Positions 23,727-35,230 of a DNA stretch of 64,000 nt are shown piece by piece; position 1 is the stretch's first letter, and the number at the start of each line of letters is the position of its first letter. The notes below the pieces were generated by a model. The model saw nothing but the letters and a program-made list of their open reading frames with translations. It did no database searches and was not told the origin of the DNA. The position numbers and the translations under genes are program-made. The stretch lies in NCBI GenBank assembly GCA_034440615.1, contig JAOTOM010005130.1:392001-456000 (forward strand), given 5' to 3'. Origin of the DNA: Ashinkailepas kermadecensis. Its lineage: Eukaryota > Arthropoda > Thecostraca > Neolepadidae.

Positions 23727-23814
23727 GCAGGATCAGTGGAGTGGTCATCCCACTGATCCTGCAGCATCCGGAGGCGTCGCTCACAGGACCACGTGGGGTG
23801 GTCAGTACCACGTG
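23727..23814. other. two adjacent hairpins with near-identical loops
   Basis: GCAGGATCAGTGG (23727-23739) pairs perfectly with 23750-23762 around a 10-base loop; CACGTGG (23790-23796) pairs with 23808-23814 around an 11-base loop. Both loops contain GTGGTCA. Stem sequences differ, loops match. Function unknown. Confidence 0.5.
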
Positions 23815-26359
23815 ACCGGGGCGCCTGCGATGCTGCATCAGCACCACCTCGATCGCGGTCAGCTCTCTGTGGCATATTAAGAATCCATGATGATGTGAAC
23901 TGGACTGACGCGTGCAGCTCGACCGTCATGTCAGGCACACGCTGCCATGTTGAACAGGTGAGGTCAGCTTCTCTTCACCGGGCGGAGTAAGGCGGGAGTG
24001 GTAAGCTTGTTATATGTCTAGAAAACACATTTCGGCTCGCAGATACGGATATGTAGGTTAGGTATTTTGATTTGGCCACTAGCCAAAAAAAAACAAAAAA
24101 AAAACAATTATGACAGGTTTCAGCAAGCAACAGAATATCAGATATAACTACAGTTAGTCTATCACACTCAATGACTATCATTCACACAATCAAGTAGACA
24201 CATCAACAGAATCAATACCTCCATCCATTTGTACAAGACATCAACTTTGGAGTTTTAGGGGCGCATCGACTGCGTCGGTCATGCAGACCAACACATCGAC
24301 TTTGAATCATGTAACACCTCACAGGTAACATATTTCAATCCATACCAGCATCCCATGTTAGATGGCACTACACACACTATGTCGCTGCTCCATATAGGGG
24401 ACGCCACTTGCGTCTAGTTATTCCAAAGTTCCGATAGGTGGCACCACATAAGATCTACCAATTCTCCTGTCAGGTGGCGCTACTTGCGTCACGTTATTCT
24501 CCATAGATGGCGCTACTTGCCATCCGGCGTTCCCTTGTAGGTGGCGTCACTGCACCCGTTGGCACTGTCGACTAAAAGTGGACGCTCCAAACGGATACTC
24601 AACTATACGTTCTGTACAGTCACAGTTCAGCGAAAGGATGAAAGGTTTGGAGCAATGGGAACGATTTCTACCAGACACAGTACTCACATACTCTGGTGTG
24701 TCTCACAGGACACCGGGGATCAGCATAACGTCGCTCTGTCATTGCACACTCTGATCTCGACAGTACTGAGTAGCATCAAGCTGAAACATTAAGAGCTCAC
24801 TCAGGGGAGCTCAAGCTAACGTACTTAACCCCAAGCTGAGTGACTTACTAGTCCAAACAACAAGTCAAACAACAACAACAAGTCCCAAAAATATTTTTTA
24901 TATATAACTGCCTATTTAGTTCTTACCTAGTCCTATGATTAAATTATTTTTTTCTACGTTGGCACCATCAATTTTTAAGAGCATCGGATTTCATTATAAT
25001 ACTTCAGTTTAATGTAAACTTTATTTGACCAATCCTCCATTACTCTAAGTTCACATATTTTTCCATCTTAATTATTTCAGCAACTCGCACTATTTCTTTT
25101 AACATTCCCAAGAATGGTTTGATATTTTGATCAGACCATGAGCTCGTATCTCGAGCCGTATTTAATTAATACTGTCTGCTGGCATTTCAAACTTATTTCA
25201 TTACGCTACCCTTTTTCAAGAATTATACGCTCCCCAAAGGTTAGGCTTCACTAATTATACGTTTAAATTTCGTAGCAGAGTCCACACAATAATTTACAAG
25301 TATGGTGTACAACGAACAGCAGGCAAAACGATATTATACAATTATACAACACTGTTTTATTAGTGGCCAACATTCGAAGGTATGTTTTGGCAGGATTTCG
25401 GGAATGCTCGGACTCATGCTTTACTACTCAACAGGCTTCTGATATGAAGATGGCTGTAACGGTGAATTTTCGTTCGACGCCTCCCGTCGGACTTGCTCTG
25501 GTACAACAGTCGTCTCCTCTGTGCCGTTGTCTTCGTGTACCTCAACTCAGGCACCATGGTTAAGTTCAATTCTGAGTCATCGGCAAACACTTGCAACCTG
25601 ATCCGGGTACGGAGCACAATTCGTAGCGAGTGACCCGGTTTACCTGCTTTAATTATCCGGGTCACGGCGCAAGTGTAGGAAAGTTCTTTCTCCTCAGCGC
25701 TTATCAGACATTTCGCGCATGTCTGGGGCAAACTTCTTTGGGCTACGTGAATAGTAGTATGGACCTCAAAGTTGGCGATATTAAATACCCCGGGTATATG
25801 TTCAATAGCTCTGTACCACAATTTCAAGAGCTCCGATCCAAACATCTCTTGACAGGGACCCGAAATCCCGCACTTATATTTGCGTAATTAAGTAGCAATT
25901 AAATGACGACAATAATTCAGATTCAATAGGGCAGCAGTGATAGTCAAATTAGTAAAATACAATCTTCTAGTGACAGGCAACTTCAATCAAGCTTGACAGA
26001 CGACAATTCACCAGGCCATCTCACATCTTGATATAAAACCGCTCATTGGCCAACATACTTCTCAATTGCCACATCTTCATACGTTAGTTCTATGGCCACC
26101 ATACATATCGGCGTTCACTTCATAGCAACTCAACATTCGCAGGGCCACCGTACATCCTGATGGTCACCATACATCTTATCAGTCACATCTTCATACATCA
26201 CATCCAGCCTCCAATCTAAAATCCCATGTTCCGATGTTCAAAGAGGCAGCAGTGTTCACGTACAATCCAGCTTACATTCCGACCGGTCTTCAAGTACTCT
26301 ACGACTTTCGTCTCAAGCGACTACATAAGAACAAACAACCAACGACTCTCAGTCAGAGT
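23815..26359. other. non-coding; LINE-tail fragment and GGTGGCGCTACTTGCGTC repeats
   Basis: No gene recognised. 24240-24300 carries a LINE 3'-tail-like hairpin (separate entry). 24370-24560 has four or five spaced variants of GGTGGCGCTACTTGCGTC. 24880-25350 is AT-rich. 26040-26220 iterates short CATACATC/CACCATACAT words. The overlapping frames near 25414-25887 show no motif. Confidence 0.5.
24240..24300 (-). repeat. LINE 3'-tail hairpin copy
   Basis: TTTGGAGTTTTAGGGGCGCATCGACTG-type sequence here is the reverse complement of the young LINE's 3' end at 57251-57300 with few changes. Probably a severely 5'-truncated LINE copy or a SINE tail. Confidence 0.55.
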
Positions 26360-26850
26360 CGTACGTACCTCCAGTATCAAAGAACTAGACAGAGCCGGCC
26401 ATCGGCCGCCCTATCCCGCTGAGCTCCGTCTCACGACTCCTTGCCGGAGCCCTAGGCTCTGCGCCAGCTAAGCTCGACAGCCAACACCCATGACACCATG
26501 TCAGGTAATCATGTGACCTAGCCCGCGACACGTCATATGTGAGAGTGTCGGTCGTACGGCCCTGAACCATTCGAGAACAATGCTCGTACCCGGTGAACTT
26601 TACTGCACCTTCGGGCGCGCCGTCCCTCGGAGACATCAGAGACATTCCCAGAGCTCTGGTAGCAACCAGAGCTCGACCGCTCGTGGGAACCATGCTGGCT
26701 GTCCTCAGCACAATTCGGCGGCACCGCTGCGGCCTGGCGTCTGACACCAGAGCTGCTGAGCTCAGCATGCACACAAGCAGCTGGCTGGTCGGGGCGACAC
26801 AGCGCCTGATAATAGCGACTCATGACTACCGCTCAGCTCACGGACAGCTG
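26360..26850 (+). repeat. GC-rich dispersed repeat, copy 2
   Basis: Inverted partner of 19870-20430, with the same ordered landmarks. Overlapping frames on both strands (129 codons at 26385-26774 minus, 110 codons at 26593-26925 plus) are not matched by conserved frames in copy 1, so they are treated as chance. Confidence 0.65.
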
Positions 26851-27840
26851 ATATCCGACACTCACAGACCCATTAACATTCATCCAGCAGTCACCCATCA
26901 TTATATGTCACCATTACATTCATAATCTATACACACATCCAAGATGCACGTGTCCTTACGTGCCTGACACCACACCTGACATCACCGACACATTGGATAT
27001 CATGCACACTTGACATCACAGATGCACTGACACACCTAACATTGGCCACGGGGCATGACATCTATCATACCTGTCATCCCACCGGCGTACTACTCTCATT
27101 CCCTCACAGCTATGCCCACTGCACGTGTGCTCACATACGACTTTTATGTACATACACACCTTGCCCGTTGAGTTGCAGAATATACTTGTTAATATTAATC
27201 GTCCATGGCGGTCACATCACCTACTGGCATTTCATCATCTGATGGCGGCAGTCCTGCATCGAGGTCATACATGCAGCAGACAATGGCAGTACCTGGGTGT
27301 CAGATATCTGTTCACCTCGGCCGGAAATGGGGAGGGAGAACAATATCCGTTGGCCTCACCGGCGGTCGGTGACATGCCGACTAAGCAGCTCAGCCCCGGG
27401 GTATGGTATCTACCGGAACCTGTCGCGACATACAGTGTGGAGGGTCTAAATTTCTGAAATCAAAGTTCCCCCACAACCAGCTTCGCTACATGACTTAGAA
27501 ATGAAGTGCTACAATGTGATATGTGCAGCTATTACTTAGTTATGGATTGCAGGGAGTTTTTAACATATTCAAATGTGTGCATTATTAGGAATTAGGAATT
27601 TCAAAACTTATTAGGAAATTCAAATGTCTCAAAAGTGTGTGCCGGCAGCATGGCCCCCTGCCCCCGCCCCTGTTCCTATGCCAATGATCATCAGATATCA
27701 TCTGATATGGCGGTTGTGGTGCACGGAACACAAAATATATGTCGCAGTGCACAATAACGTAATGTTTCACTGTGCCACCATCAATACAATCATGGTCTTC
27801 GTTATAATGAAACACAACAAACAGGTAGGTTGCATTGCAT
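26851..27840. other. non-coding, nothing recognised
   Basis: 26950-27150 iterates words such as CACACCTGACATCAC. No motif-bearing frame. The junction at 27841 is where the truncated gypsy LTR begins. Confidence 0.5.
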
Positions 27841-28369
27841 CGGCGGTCCGGCGTGCGAGAGAGCTCAATCTTTTATGTTCCCGTCTCGACCGTCGCTCCC
27901 GTCTATATATAATGGTCGGCTACTGCCTGCTGCCAGTCTGGTGGCGCCACCCACGACGATCGCCATAGATCCAGACGGGGGCGTAGACCGGAATATCGGC
28001 CTTATCTACTCCGGATACAGGGGCGCCGTTTAGTCAGCGGCCGTCGACTCCGGTACCGGCACAACCCATAATACAAAGATAAGCGCTTCCTGCCGGCAGT
28101 CGACAGTGGTATTCCTAACCTATCTAGTCCGGAAGCAAAGTCGTCGCTGTACGGCTCCGATCGCTAACAGAAACCCATAACATTGATAACAGCGTATGCC
28201 GCGGTCGACGGCCGACGGCTCAGGTATCGGCCGTAACACATAACGTACATTAAGACGCGTCCGGCCGGCCGTTAGCAGTGGCGGCATGATTCACACGACA
28301 CGCGACGTTATATAACTACTTTTCTAACGATGAGGGCAGAACGGTATAATTATATTGAACTATGTTACA
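27841..28369 (-). repeat. 3' LTR, truncated (529 of about 749 bases)
   Basis: Aligns closely with 36741-37263. On the minus strand it begins TGTAACATAG at 28369 as does the 5' LTR. The remaining ~226 bases present in the 5' LTR (36515-36740) have no counterpart below 27841, so the terminal part of this LTR is missing, by deletion or by another insertion. Differences from the 5' LTR are scattered substitutions and small indels. Confidence 0.85.
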
Positions 28370-28766
28370 ACACAACAAGAGGTCTAAATATTTGGATTTT
28401 CGTTCACTAGGGAAATCCTAAGTCCCACTAGATTATTACGGTCATAACACAATCACACGATACATTAAACACTCACGATATTCATAACAATTTTAAACTA
28501 CTTTCCTATTGCCAAACTAATGTCCTGCGCGGGTTAGTCTAAGGGGTCTTTGAGGGTAACCATGTTCTAGTCCATGTTAGTTTTACAAACAATATCTCCA
28601 ATACATGATCCATAATACACTATGCATTGGTTACACGACGGTCGCGACGCATAATGGCACACGTATGTCATCTTCGCTAAATAAAGTGCAGTCTGGATCC
28701 AGAGTTGGATGTGGGTGACCACTGCCCACTGGCAACACTTCGAAATGCGGCCTTCCCACCGCATTC

Positions 28767-29327
28767 TCACTCATTGCGATCACTGTTCTGTTCGTTCTGG
28801 CGCTCTTCCAAGTACTCATGGAGAAGGATCACACTTCGTCTAATGTTCTCGAGTATAGCTGTTGTATCAGGTATGCCATCAGCCGCTCTCTCGGCGGCAG
28901 CGGTTGCGCTGACAAAGGCGGCGCTCGCGTCATCAGCGGCGTCGTCAGCGGTGTGCTCAGCGGCGCTCGGCAGCGCCGGTTCAGTAGTCGGTTCCTCGGT
29001 TTCATCGACCGAGGCAGCCACGGGCCTCGTCCCACAGGGGCCACCTGTGTGTCGCTCCATATCCGCTCGAAACCGTGCATTGTGGTTCCTCATACATTGC
29101 ATCACTCGTCTCATGCGGGAGAATGGCACGGCTATTGGCTGCGAGGGCGTCAGGCTGGCTGTCAGCCCGCCTGCAGCAGCTACTGGTGAGTCACCCGGCA
29201 GCTCAAGTTCTTCGGTGTCAGCAGTGTCGCCAGCCGTGTTTTCGGAGGCGGCGGTGGAGCTCGCAGAGGCGCCCATGTCCTCGACGGCTGCTAACGTAGT
29301 GCTGTAGGGCATGACCACACACGTCAT
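28767..29327 (-). CDS. 186-aa acidic Ala-rich protein of unknown function
   Basis: An intact frame lying between the integrase remnants and the 3' LTR, the place where gypsy-group elements may carry an extra ORF. The first ~60 residues and residues 100-145 are Ala/Thr/Asp/Glu-rich low complexity; a basic middle part contains MRRVMQCMRNHNARFRADME; the C-terminus (ILENIRRSVILLHEYLEERQ) looks like an amphipathic helix. There is no signal peptide or membrane segment, so an envelope protein is unlikely. The C-terminal helix is reminiscent of the end of Myb/SANT-like partner proteins of Harbinger transposons, which is only an impression. The overlapping plus-strand frame (28705-29307) is Ser/Ala-rich antisense. 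It may belong to an element nested in the gypsy copy. Confidence 0.4.
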   Translation of the reverse strand: MTCVVMPYSTTLAAVEDMGASASSTAASENTAGDTADTEELELPGDSPVAAAGGLTASLTPSQPIAVPFSRMRRVMQCMRNHNARFRADMERHTGGPCGTRPVAASVDETEEPTTEPALPSAAEHTADDAADDASAAFVSATAAAERAADGIPDTTAILENIRRSVILLHEYLEERQNEQNSDRNE

Positions 29328-29799
29328 ACCACTCCGGGGTGGCGCTCGCGTCCGAGGCCGCGTAACGCGGCCACAAGTGTCGCGTTGCTCGCTATGCTGT
29401 CGTAAGCTGAATCGACTCGTTCAGCCCGAGGTCAAGTCAGGCACTTGCAGATCGGACAATCAGTTGCAGACATCTTGTCTTCACCGGGCAGTAGAGGTAG
29501 GGATTTAAGGTTGCCGCAGGTTCCAGGTACAGATATGCGGTACTCGGTTCAAAGGTACGGAAGTATAGGTCCGGCGTTGGATTTTAACCACCAAATACAT
29601 TTTTATAACAGTTCACAATGCATCGCACAAGACATCTGTTGAGGTGACATCACAGCGTCCCATTAATATCCACATGCCAGTACATGACAATCCATTAAAG
29701 ATGACGCTACTCGCGTCATCGAATGTGACGTCACTGCGCCTGTAGTACCATCATACAATCATGTGAGGTGACTCACAGGTCTCACATCTAACAACATCA

Positions 29800-29942
29800 T
29801 TAGTTTTCCAATATTGCTTTAAACATCATCAACTGTAATTTCATCTGTGTTGCTATTGCCTCGTTCTGTTTATCCATACTTTCCCTCATCGCTAGGTTAT
29901 GTTTCTCCATACTTCCCTCATCGCTAGGCTTTGTTTCTCCAT
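29800..29942 (-). pseudogene. coding-like C-terminal fragment with 31-bp tandem duplication
   Basis: Minus-strand translation ending at TAA (29800-29802) reads LAMRESMDKQNEAIATQMKL and continues for eleven more residues, a Met/Gln/Lys-rich helix that looks like a real protein C-terminus. Upstream, 29879-29942 is a two-copy ~31-base duplication around CTTCCCTCATCGCTAGG that breaks the frame. Owner unknown: tail of the gypsy polyprotein or end of a nested element's protein. Confidence 0.35.
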
Positions 29943-30820
29943 CAAAGTTGCGAATATCCTAGTTTTGTCTGGTTTGATTTATATACGCTCGACATCAGCG
30001 TTGTATTCAGAGGATGACGTGTCGTCATGAATTTGAAATTTATCTGGAGGACAATCGTCGTCACATGTTTCTTCAAAAGGTCGTTTTTCTGGGGGCACAC
30101 TCGGTGGACTTTCAGCTGAGTTTTCATGCGTTCGGCTAATTGTGACAGGAGTACGCTCTCATCAGAATCACTGTGCTGTGCCTTTGTACGTTTCGATAAT
30201 AGTAAATGCAGATTTTCACTGTCTGAATCATTGGACGTAGGCAGAGGTCGTTTGATACGTTCGGCTAATTCAGCCAAAGGCAAGTCATCCTCGGAATCAG
30301 TGGTAGCGGCTGGGAGCTGATCTGGCTTTGTTAACTGGGTGAACGGTGACTCAGTTTCCGGTCAGCCCGACTCGGCCGGCGGCGATGGCACTGGCACAGG
30401 TATGGTTTCTCCGGTCACCGGTTCAGCGGTGTCATCACCCGTTGTTCTAGACGGTGTGTCTACGTAACAATCGTTATAGTCTAGGCTACTGCTCGGGCCG
30501 GCTTCGGCCCGCTTAGCCAACCTTGGAGGCTGAATGCGTTCAGGGGTGGTGCGGTCTGGTTTGGACATTTTTATCTCAGTATTTTTGCTAACGGGTTCGT
30601 CTACGTCTCTTGTGGGTTCCCATGCTGTGTTGGGATCAGCTAGTCGCAATTTATATACATGTACCAGTCGGTTCTTACCGTTGATTTGATTTCTAATCAC
30701 GTAATTTACCGGGCTGGTTTGTTTGATGATCCGAAAGTATGGTTTCCAGGGCAGCGAAAACTTTGGCGATGTGCTAGGCTGTACTGTAGTATCGTAATAA
30801 TATACCGGGTCTCCTATTTC
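29942..30820 (-). pseudogene. pol: gypsy polyprotein C-terminal end (integrase tail and extension)
   Basis: Continues the integrase C-terminal domain beyond the nested element: GDPVYYYDT and WKPYFRIIKQTSPVNYVIRN are typical of the SH3-like tail of gypsy integrases, followed by a Pro/Glu/Thr-rich extension. A stop near 30362 separates this from a further 113-codon frame (30283-29942) with two similar LAELAERIKR/LSQLAERMKT stretches. The frame at the inner edge of the nested element is compatible with the frame on its outer side, so the insertion alone split the gene. Acts in proviral integration in intact relatives; here inactive. Confidence 0.75.
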
Positions 30821-31745
30821 AACACGCGCACTGGAGGGGGGGCGAAATCCGCCCACCCCTCTGTGTTTTTTCGCAAATAACTGCAGATTTTACCGGTCGA
30901 TATACGCGATTTTCTGCATACCTGCTTAGAAATGAACGGCGCGTCGTTTAAAGCAAGAAAAATGGAAATCGGTTGAAAATGTTTCAAGTTAGGGGCCACT
31001 AAAGTCAAAAAAATTATAGCGCAAGACCACAAAAATCGGCGCTGATGCGCTTCCCGAATACTCGCAAAAGGGAAGTGTTCTTGGCAACACTAGCGACTTG
31101 TTTGATGTATATTGATATGCTATATAGTTTCAAAGTCATGTTCGGTCACCGAGGTCAAGTCAGGTCAAGTTCATGACAGGTTAATGGAACCGAACTTGAT
31201 CAACTGGAATGTTGTCATAAATGCACTACTGTTTGTCATTTGTACTGTTTGTCATTGCGTTTCCATACTTTATTCATGTACTTCACTCCTTTCTTCACGA
31301 AGCCGATTGCTCCGAGCTACCCGACGGAGCAGTCGGGCGGACGGCCCGGTTCCGGTAACTGGAACAGGTAACTGACCTGATAAAGTGGTGCTACATAGGT
31401 GACGTGAGGTTAAATGTTGGGTCTAGCATCTGCACTGCATCATTAATAATGTCCAAAATATCATTGATGCCCATTTTGGAGCATTTAAACACAATCACAG
31501 CGATCCATAACGATGACTAGCCAAGCCACGTAAAACAAGAATATTTTGCCCATTTGACCTCATTTGACCTTGAAGATATTGACTTAAGGTGATGAAATTT
31601 GCACACAATAGAGTTGACTACCGTACGCATCCACCCTGCGAATTTCGTTCCTCCAGCTTCACCAGGAGCCGAGATCTTATGGGGGCCCGGAATCCGGCTC
31701 CCCTCCAGTGCGCGTAATTTTCAGACGCCCTCCAGGGCGCGTGTT
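30821..31745. mobile_element. 925-bp non-autonomous element nested in gypsy integrase (copy 1)
   Basis: Ends are inverted: AACACGCGCACTGGAGGG at 30821 and the complement of TTAACACGCGCCCTGGAGGG at 31745. The interior aligns with 43723-44741 over its whole length (for example GGTCGATATACGC, CGGCGCTGATGCGCTTCCCG and GGCAACACTAGCGACTT). No transposase. Target duplication is unclear: a GAAAT on each side is possible but leaves extra bases, and the surrounding frame fits best with little or no duplication. Superfamily not assigned. Confidence 0.82.
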
Positions 31746-32563
31746 AAAATTTCGTGGCTTCGCTTTTCGGTCTGCGTATTCCCGGTTTCTTTCGTGACTC
31801 TCCACGATATGCGTTTTCACATGACTGTAGGCCTCATGTAAATTGGTCAGCATTTTTGGAATGTAATCTTCTCCGTAATATCTAACTTTTGGTTGTGGTA
31901 AATTGTCCAGGGGGAACTGGACATTTTCCACATAGCGTGAAGGAGAATGATATCGCGCCTGAACATCCAATATTTGCCGTTCGGTAGGCAGCAAGGGTAG
32001 CGGGTATTTTTGTATCCCAATCATCTTGACTCTGGTTAATTGTTTTTGCTAGCATATCGTTTTGGTACCCATGGTACCTCTTGATTTTCTCGTTCTTAGA
32101 TTTATGGTATGCACTGGTAGTGATGTGTCGAATATTCAGACATGTTTCCAGTCATCAACAACTTCATTTATGAATTATATGCCCAGGTCCGAAAGAATTA
32201 TGCGTGGGCATGAGAGGCGTGGAATAAATTCTTCGATAAGGATTTGAGCGACCGTGTGTGCGTCCTTCTGTTCTGTACAAAAACTTTCGGGCCAAGAAGA
32301 GAAATGGTCCATGATTGTAATGACATACCGGTTACCGTTTTGAGTTCCTGGGAATGGTCCACAAGTATCGATGGCTATCATTTAAAATGGGTAATGTGGT
32401 ACAGGTATCTCCTGCATAGGAGCGGTTGCGGCTTTCGTTTTACGTCCCGTATATGGCACGCAGGCTTTGAGGTAGGCCTCATACCGTTCCAATAATATCT
32501 AAATTTAAGTTTCTCATATGTTTTTGTCAGTCCCATATGGCCGGCAAAGAAGCCTTCGTGCAA
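31746..32563 (-). pseudogene. pol: gypsy integrase (zinc-binding, catalytic core, start of C-terminal domain)
   Basis: From 32563 downward: the N-terminal domain reads HEGFFAGHMGLTKTYEKLKF with its two histidines, then a conserved Cys, though the second Cys of the HHCC pair seems lost. The core shows IDTCGPFPG and MDHFSSWPES with the two expected aspartates (about 32375-32290), and the third acidic residue lies in the degraded stretch 32030-32170 in NEKIKRYH context. The start of the C-terminal domain follows (31746-32024), where the nested element begins. Several frameshifts separate the pieces, so no integrase can be made. Confidence 0.85.
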
Positions 32564-32781
32564 TTATTTTAGCACTTCCTCTCTCAAACATTTTGGCACA
32601 CATAGTTGTAGTCCTGGGAACGGTCCACAGCGTGGTCCTTCACTAACTTTGTGAATGAGTCTATCTAATTCCATGTAATGCAGAACAATGTCTTTGTAAT
32701 CCGAACTGATTCTTATCGTTCATGACCTTTCGTATGTTGGCTATTTCCTCGTCAGCCTTCTGAAGTTTTTTTTATGTTTTC

Positions 32782-33360
32782 CTACTTCACTAACACGTTT
32801 TTGAACTTTTCCTCTCTACTTAGATCCTCTTCTGGTTTTCTGGTCTCCGTGTTCCGGAAATCACCCGTGGAAACATGATCGGAATCGATGATGTTTGCTT
32901 TTTGTTCTGTCTCATACATTCTACTAAGATGACCTGCCACGACATTTTTGCTACCCTTTATGTAGACCACTTAACAGTCGTGTTCCGAAAGCATGATTGC
33001 CATCGTTGCAGCATGGGATTTATCATTTCCGACAAGTTCAAGAACGTAAATGGTCCGTGATCGGTCAGAATGGTGAATTTGGATCCAAGCAGATATAGGC
33101 GTAATTTGGCAACGGCCCAAACGCACGCGTAGGCCTCCAATTGGATTATCGGCTATTTACGTTGAGTTTTGTTTAGTGGTTTGGCAAAAACTGTATTACT
33201 CGTTCGTCGTCTCCGTGATTTTGCACTAGTACCGCTCCAACCGCTTTCTGTGAGGCATCCGTGTATAATTTGAAATAATTCGTGATATCGGGGTATGCCA
33301 GCACGGGCGCAGAAGCTAGTTTTGTTTCAACGTTGCATATGCATTCTCACAGTCAGCTGT
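32782..33360 (-). pseudogene. pol: gypsy RNase H domain
   Basis: Pieces in two frames: EAYACVWAVAKLRLYLLGSK and FTILTDHGPF (the conserved Glu and Asp of Ty3-type RNase H) at about 33140-33040, and YIKGSKNVVAGHLSRM, the usual end of the domain, at about 32965-32920. The region upstream to 33360 connects to the RT thumb in degraded form. Would degrade the RNA strand during reverse transcription in an intact element. Confidence 0.8.
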
Positions 33361-34611
33361 CTAAACGAAAGTGGCATGTTTCTTCGTCAAGTTTATCAGC
33401 GGCGCTGAAATCTGGCTAAATCCTGGAATAAATCGTCGATAATAGGAACACATACCGATAAATGAACGGACTCCTTTCACAGTGATTTGTGCTGCCATGT
33501 GTCGAATTGATTCTACCTTCTCGGGGTTTGGCTTGATGCCGGAGGCTGACACCACGTGTCCTAAATATTGGACTTCTTCTTTCATAAAATTACACTTCGA
33601 AACCTTCAATTTCTTCTTTTTTGCGCATTCGGCGAAAGACTTCTTCCAAGTGAGCTAGGTGTTCATCAAACGTTTTAGAATGTACCATTATGTCGTCGAT
33701 GTAAGCCGTTGCAAGCTGATTCTGAATTCCTGATAGCACTTTGTTCATTAGTTCCATGAATTTCGATGGCGCGTTGCAGATTCCAAATGGCATTTTTCCG
33801 AAATTCCACAGGCCAAGGAAGCACGTGACCGCGGTTTTCGGGATGTTTTCTTCTGACATTGGAATGTGCCAGTATCCCGCTTTCAAGTCTAGAGATGAAA
33901 AGAAATTCCACCGGTAGAAGCGGGATGTCCTCTATTAGCGGGAGTGGATAACTGTTTTTCCTAGTTCCTTTATTTAATTTCTGTAATCAACTGCAAACGG
34001 TTACTACCATCTTTCTTACGTACGATAACTATGGGCGCAGCCCACGGACTGTCTGATTCTTCGATAATTCCTGATTCTAACATTACTTTAATTTTATCTT
34101 CTACGTATATTCGCTGAGAGAATTGGGTTTTGTAAGGAGCTTGTCTGATCGGTGGGTTATCTCCAGTGTCAATGTCCATCTCCAGGACATCAGTCGTGCC
34201 AAGGTCTGCGTCAGTCTCAGCAAATAGGTCAGTGTTATCACGTAACAGCTGTTCTAGTTTGTCTTTGTCAGCGCTAGTCAAGTGAGCCAGTTTGGCTTGA
34301 TCGAGCGGGTCAGAGGGTGCGGTAAGCGGCGTAGGCGGCGTCAGTTCAATGTCTTGGGTCATGTCGATCAGATTTTCTAGGTCAGAATCGTCTATAGTCT
34401 CAGCGAATGCTATCATTTGTTCGGGATACAACGTGAAATCTCTCGTGGTGGTATTTATAATTCGTACTGGTAAACGCTTATGTCGATCAGGTTTAGCCAC
34501 CACTTCGGCTATGAACAAGCCGGGCTCCTCAGACATTAGTGGCATGTTGTCCAGTGACCGCACATAGCAAGTTTGTTCCACTAATTGTATTCTGTCACAG
34601 CTGCCGGACAC
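33361..34611 (-). pseudogene. pol: gypsy reverse transcriptase with N-terminal linker
   Basis: 34611-33970 encodes the protease-RT linker and the RT entry motif GIIEESDSPWAAPIVIVRKK. After a break at about 33900-33970 the palm follows: AGYWHIPM, FGKMPFGICNAPSKF and the catalytic ATAYIDDIMVHS (about 33715-33680). The thumb frame 33609-33361 reads CNFMKEEVQYLGHVVSASGI and YYRRFIPGFS. The motifs are all diagnostic of Ty3/gypsy RT; at least two frameshifts are present. Confidence 0.9.
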
Positions 34612-35054
34612 TCCACGACTGTGTTGGCCGGGATATATATGCGTCCTTTGATTATAACTAGTGAGCTCGCCTGCAAACTGGTCGATCGCTGCGGTCGTGG
34701 AGGTATCATATTTCCTTCAATGCACAGGGCTTTCTCTTCGAAATCTAATTTTGCTCCAAACTCGGTCAAGAAATAATTTCCCAACATGCACTGTCGCGTC
34801 AAGTCTTCTACGATTTGAAAGGCGAATGGTTCTCTGAATTTACTCATCTCGACGGTGAATGTTCATACACCGATGTTTTTCAAGCGATGGCCGCTGGCTG
34901 AAATGAGTGGAATGCGGTCTTTTTGGTCTTCAGAAAATATGAGGGTCTGATCCTCTGCAATTTTGTGAAAGAACTCTTTTGAGATTAATGAGATGTCCGC
35001 TCCAGTATCCACAAGTTTGTATGCTCTCTGGTTACCGATTTTAAGCCAGCACAT
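34581..35054 (-). pseudogene. pol: gypsy aspartic protease (retropepsin)
   Basis: LVDTGADISLISKEFF near 35010-34970 contains the DTGA active-site motif. GHRLKNIGV closes the first frame at 34863; the second frame (34847-34581) continues with a retropepsin-like stretch including MLGNYFLTEFGAKLDF. The two frames are offset by a small indel near 34855. In relatives it cleaves the Gag-Pol precursor. Confidence 0.85.
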
Positions 35055-35230
35055 GGGAGTATTAGGTTAATGCGAACTTGCTGAACTCGTTCCTGTTTCT
35101 GTTTGCGCTTCTTGGGGTCTCTTTTCCTTCTGGAATTTTTCCTTTCCTTCCTCTATGGTTCATTTTTTCGCGTATTCTCAGCTCCATCGTGGTGGCTATT
35201 CACAATGGAGCTCTTTAGCTTTCCATCTGT

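Noticed and set aside
28705..29307. 200-codon plus-strand Ser/Ala-rich frame
   Set aside because: Antisense of the 186-codon minus-strand frame and low complexity; the minus frame has the more protein-like C-terminus and matches the strand of the surrounding element.
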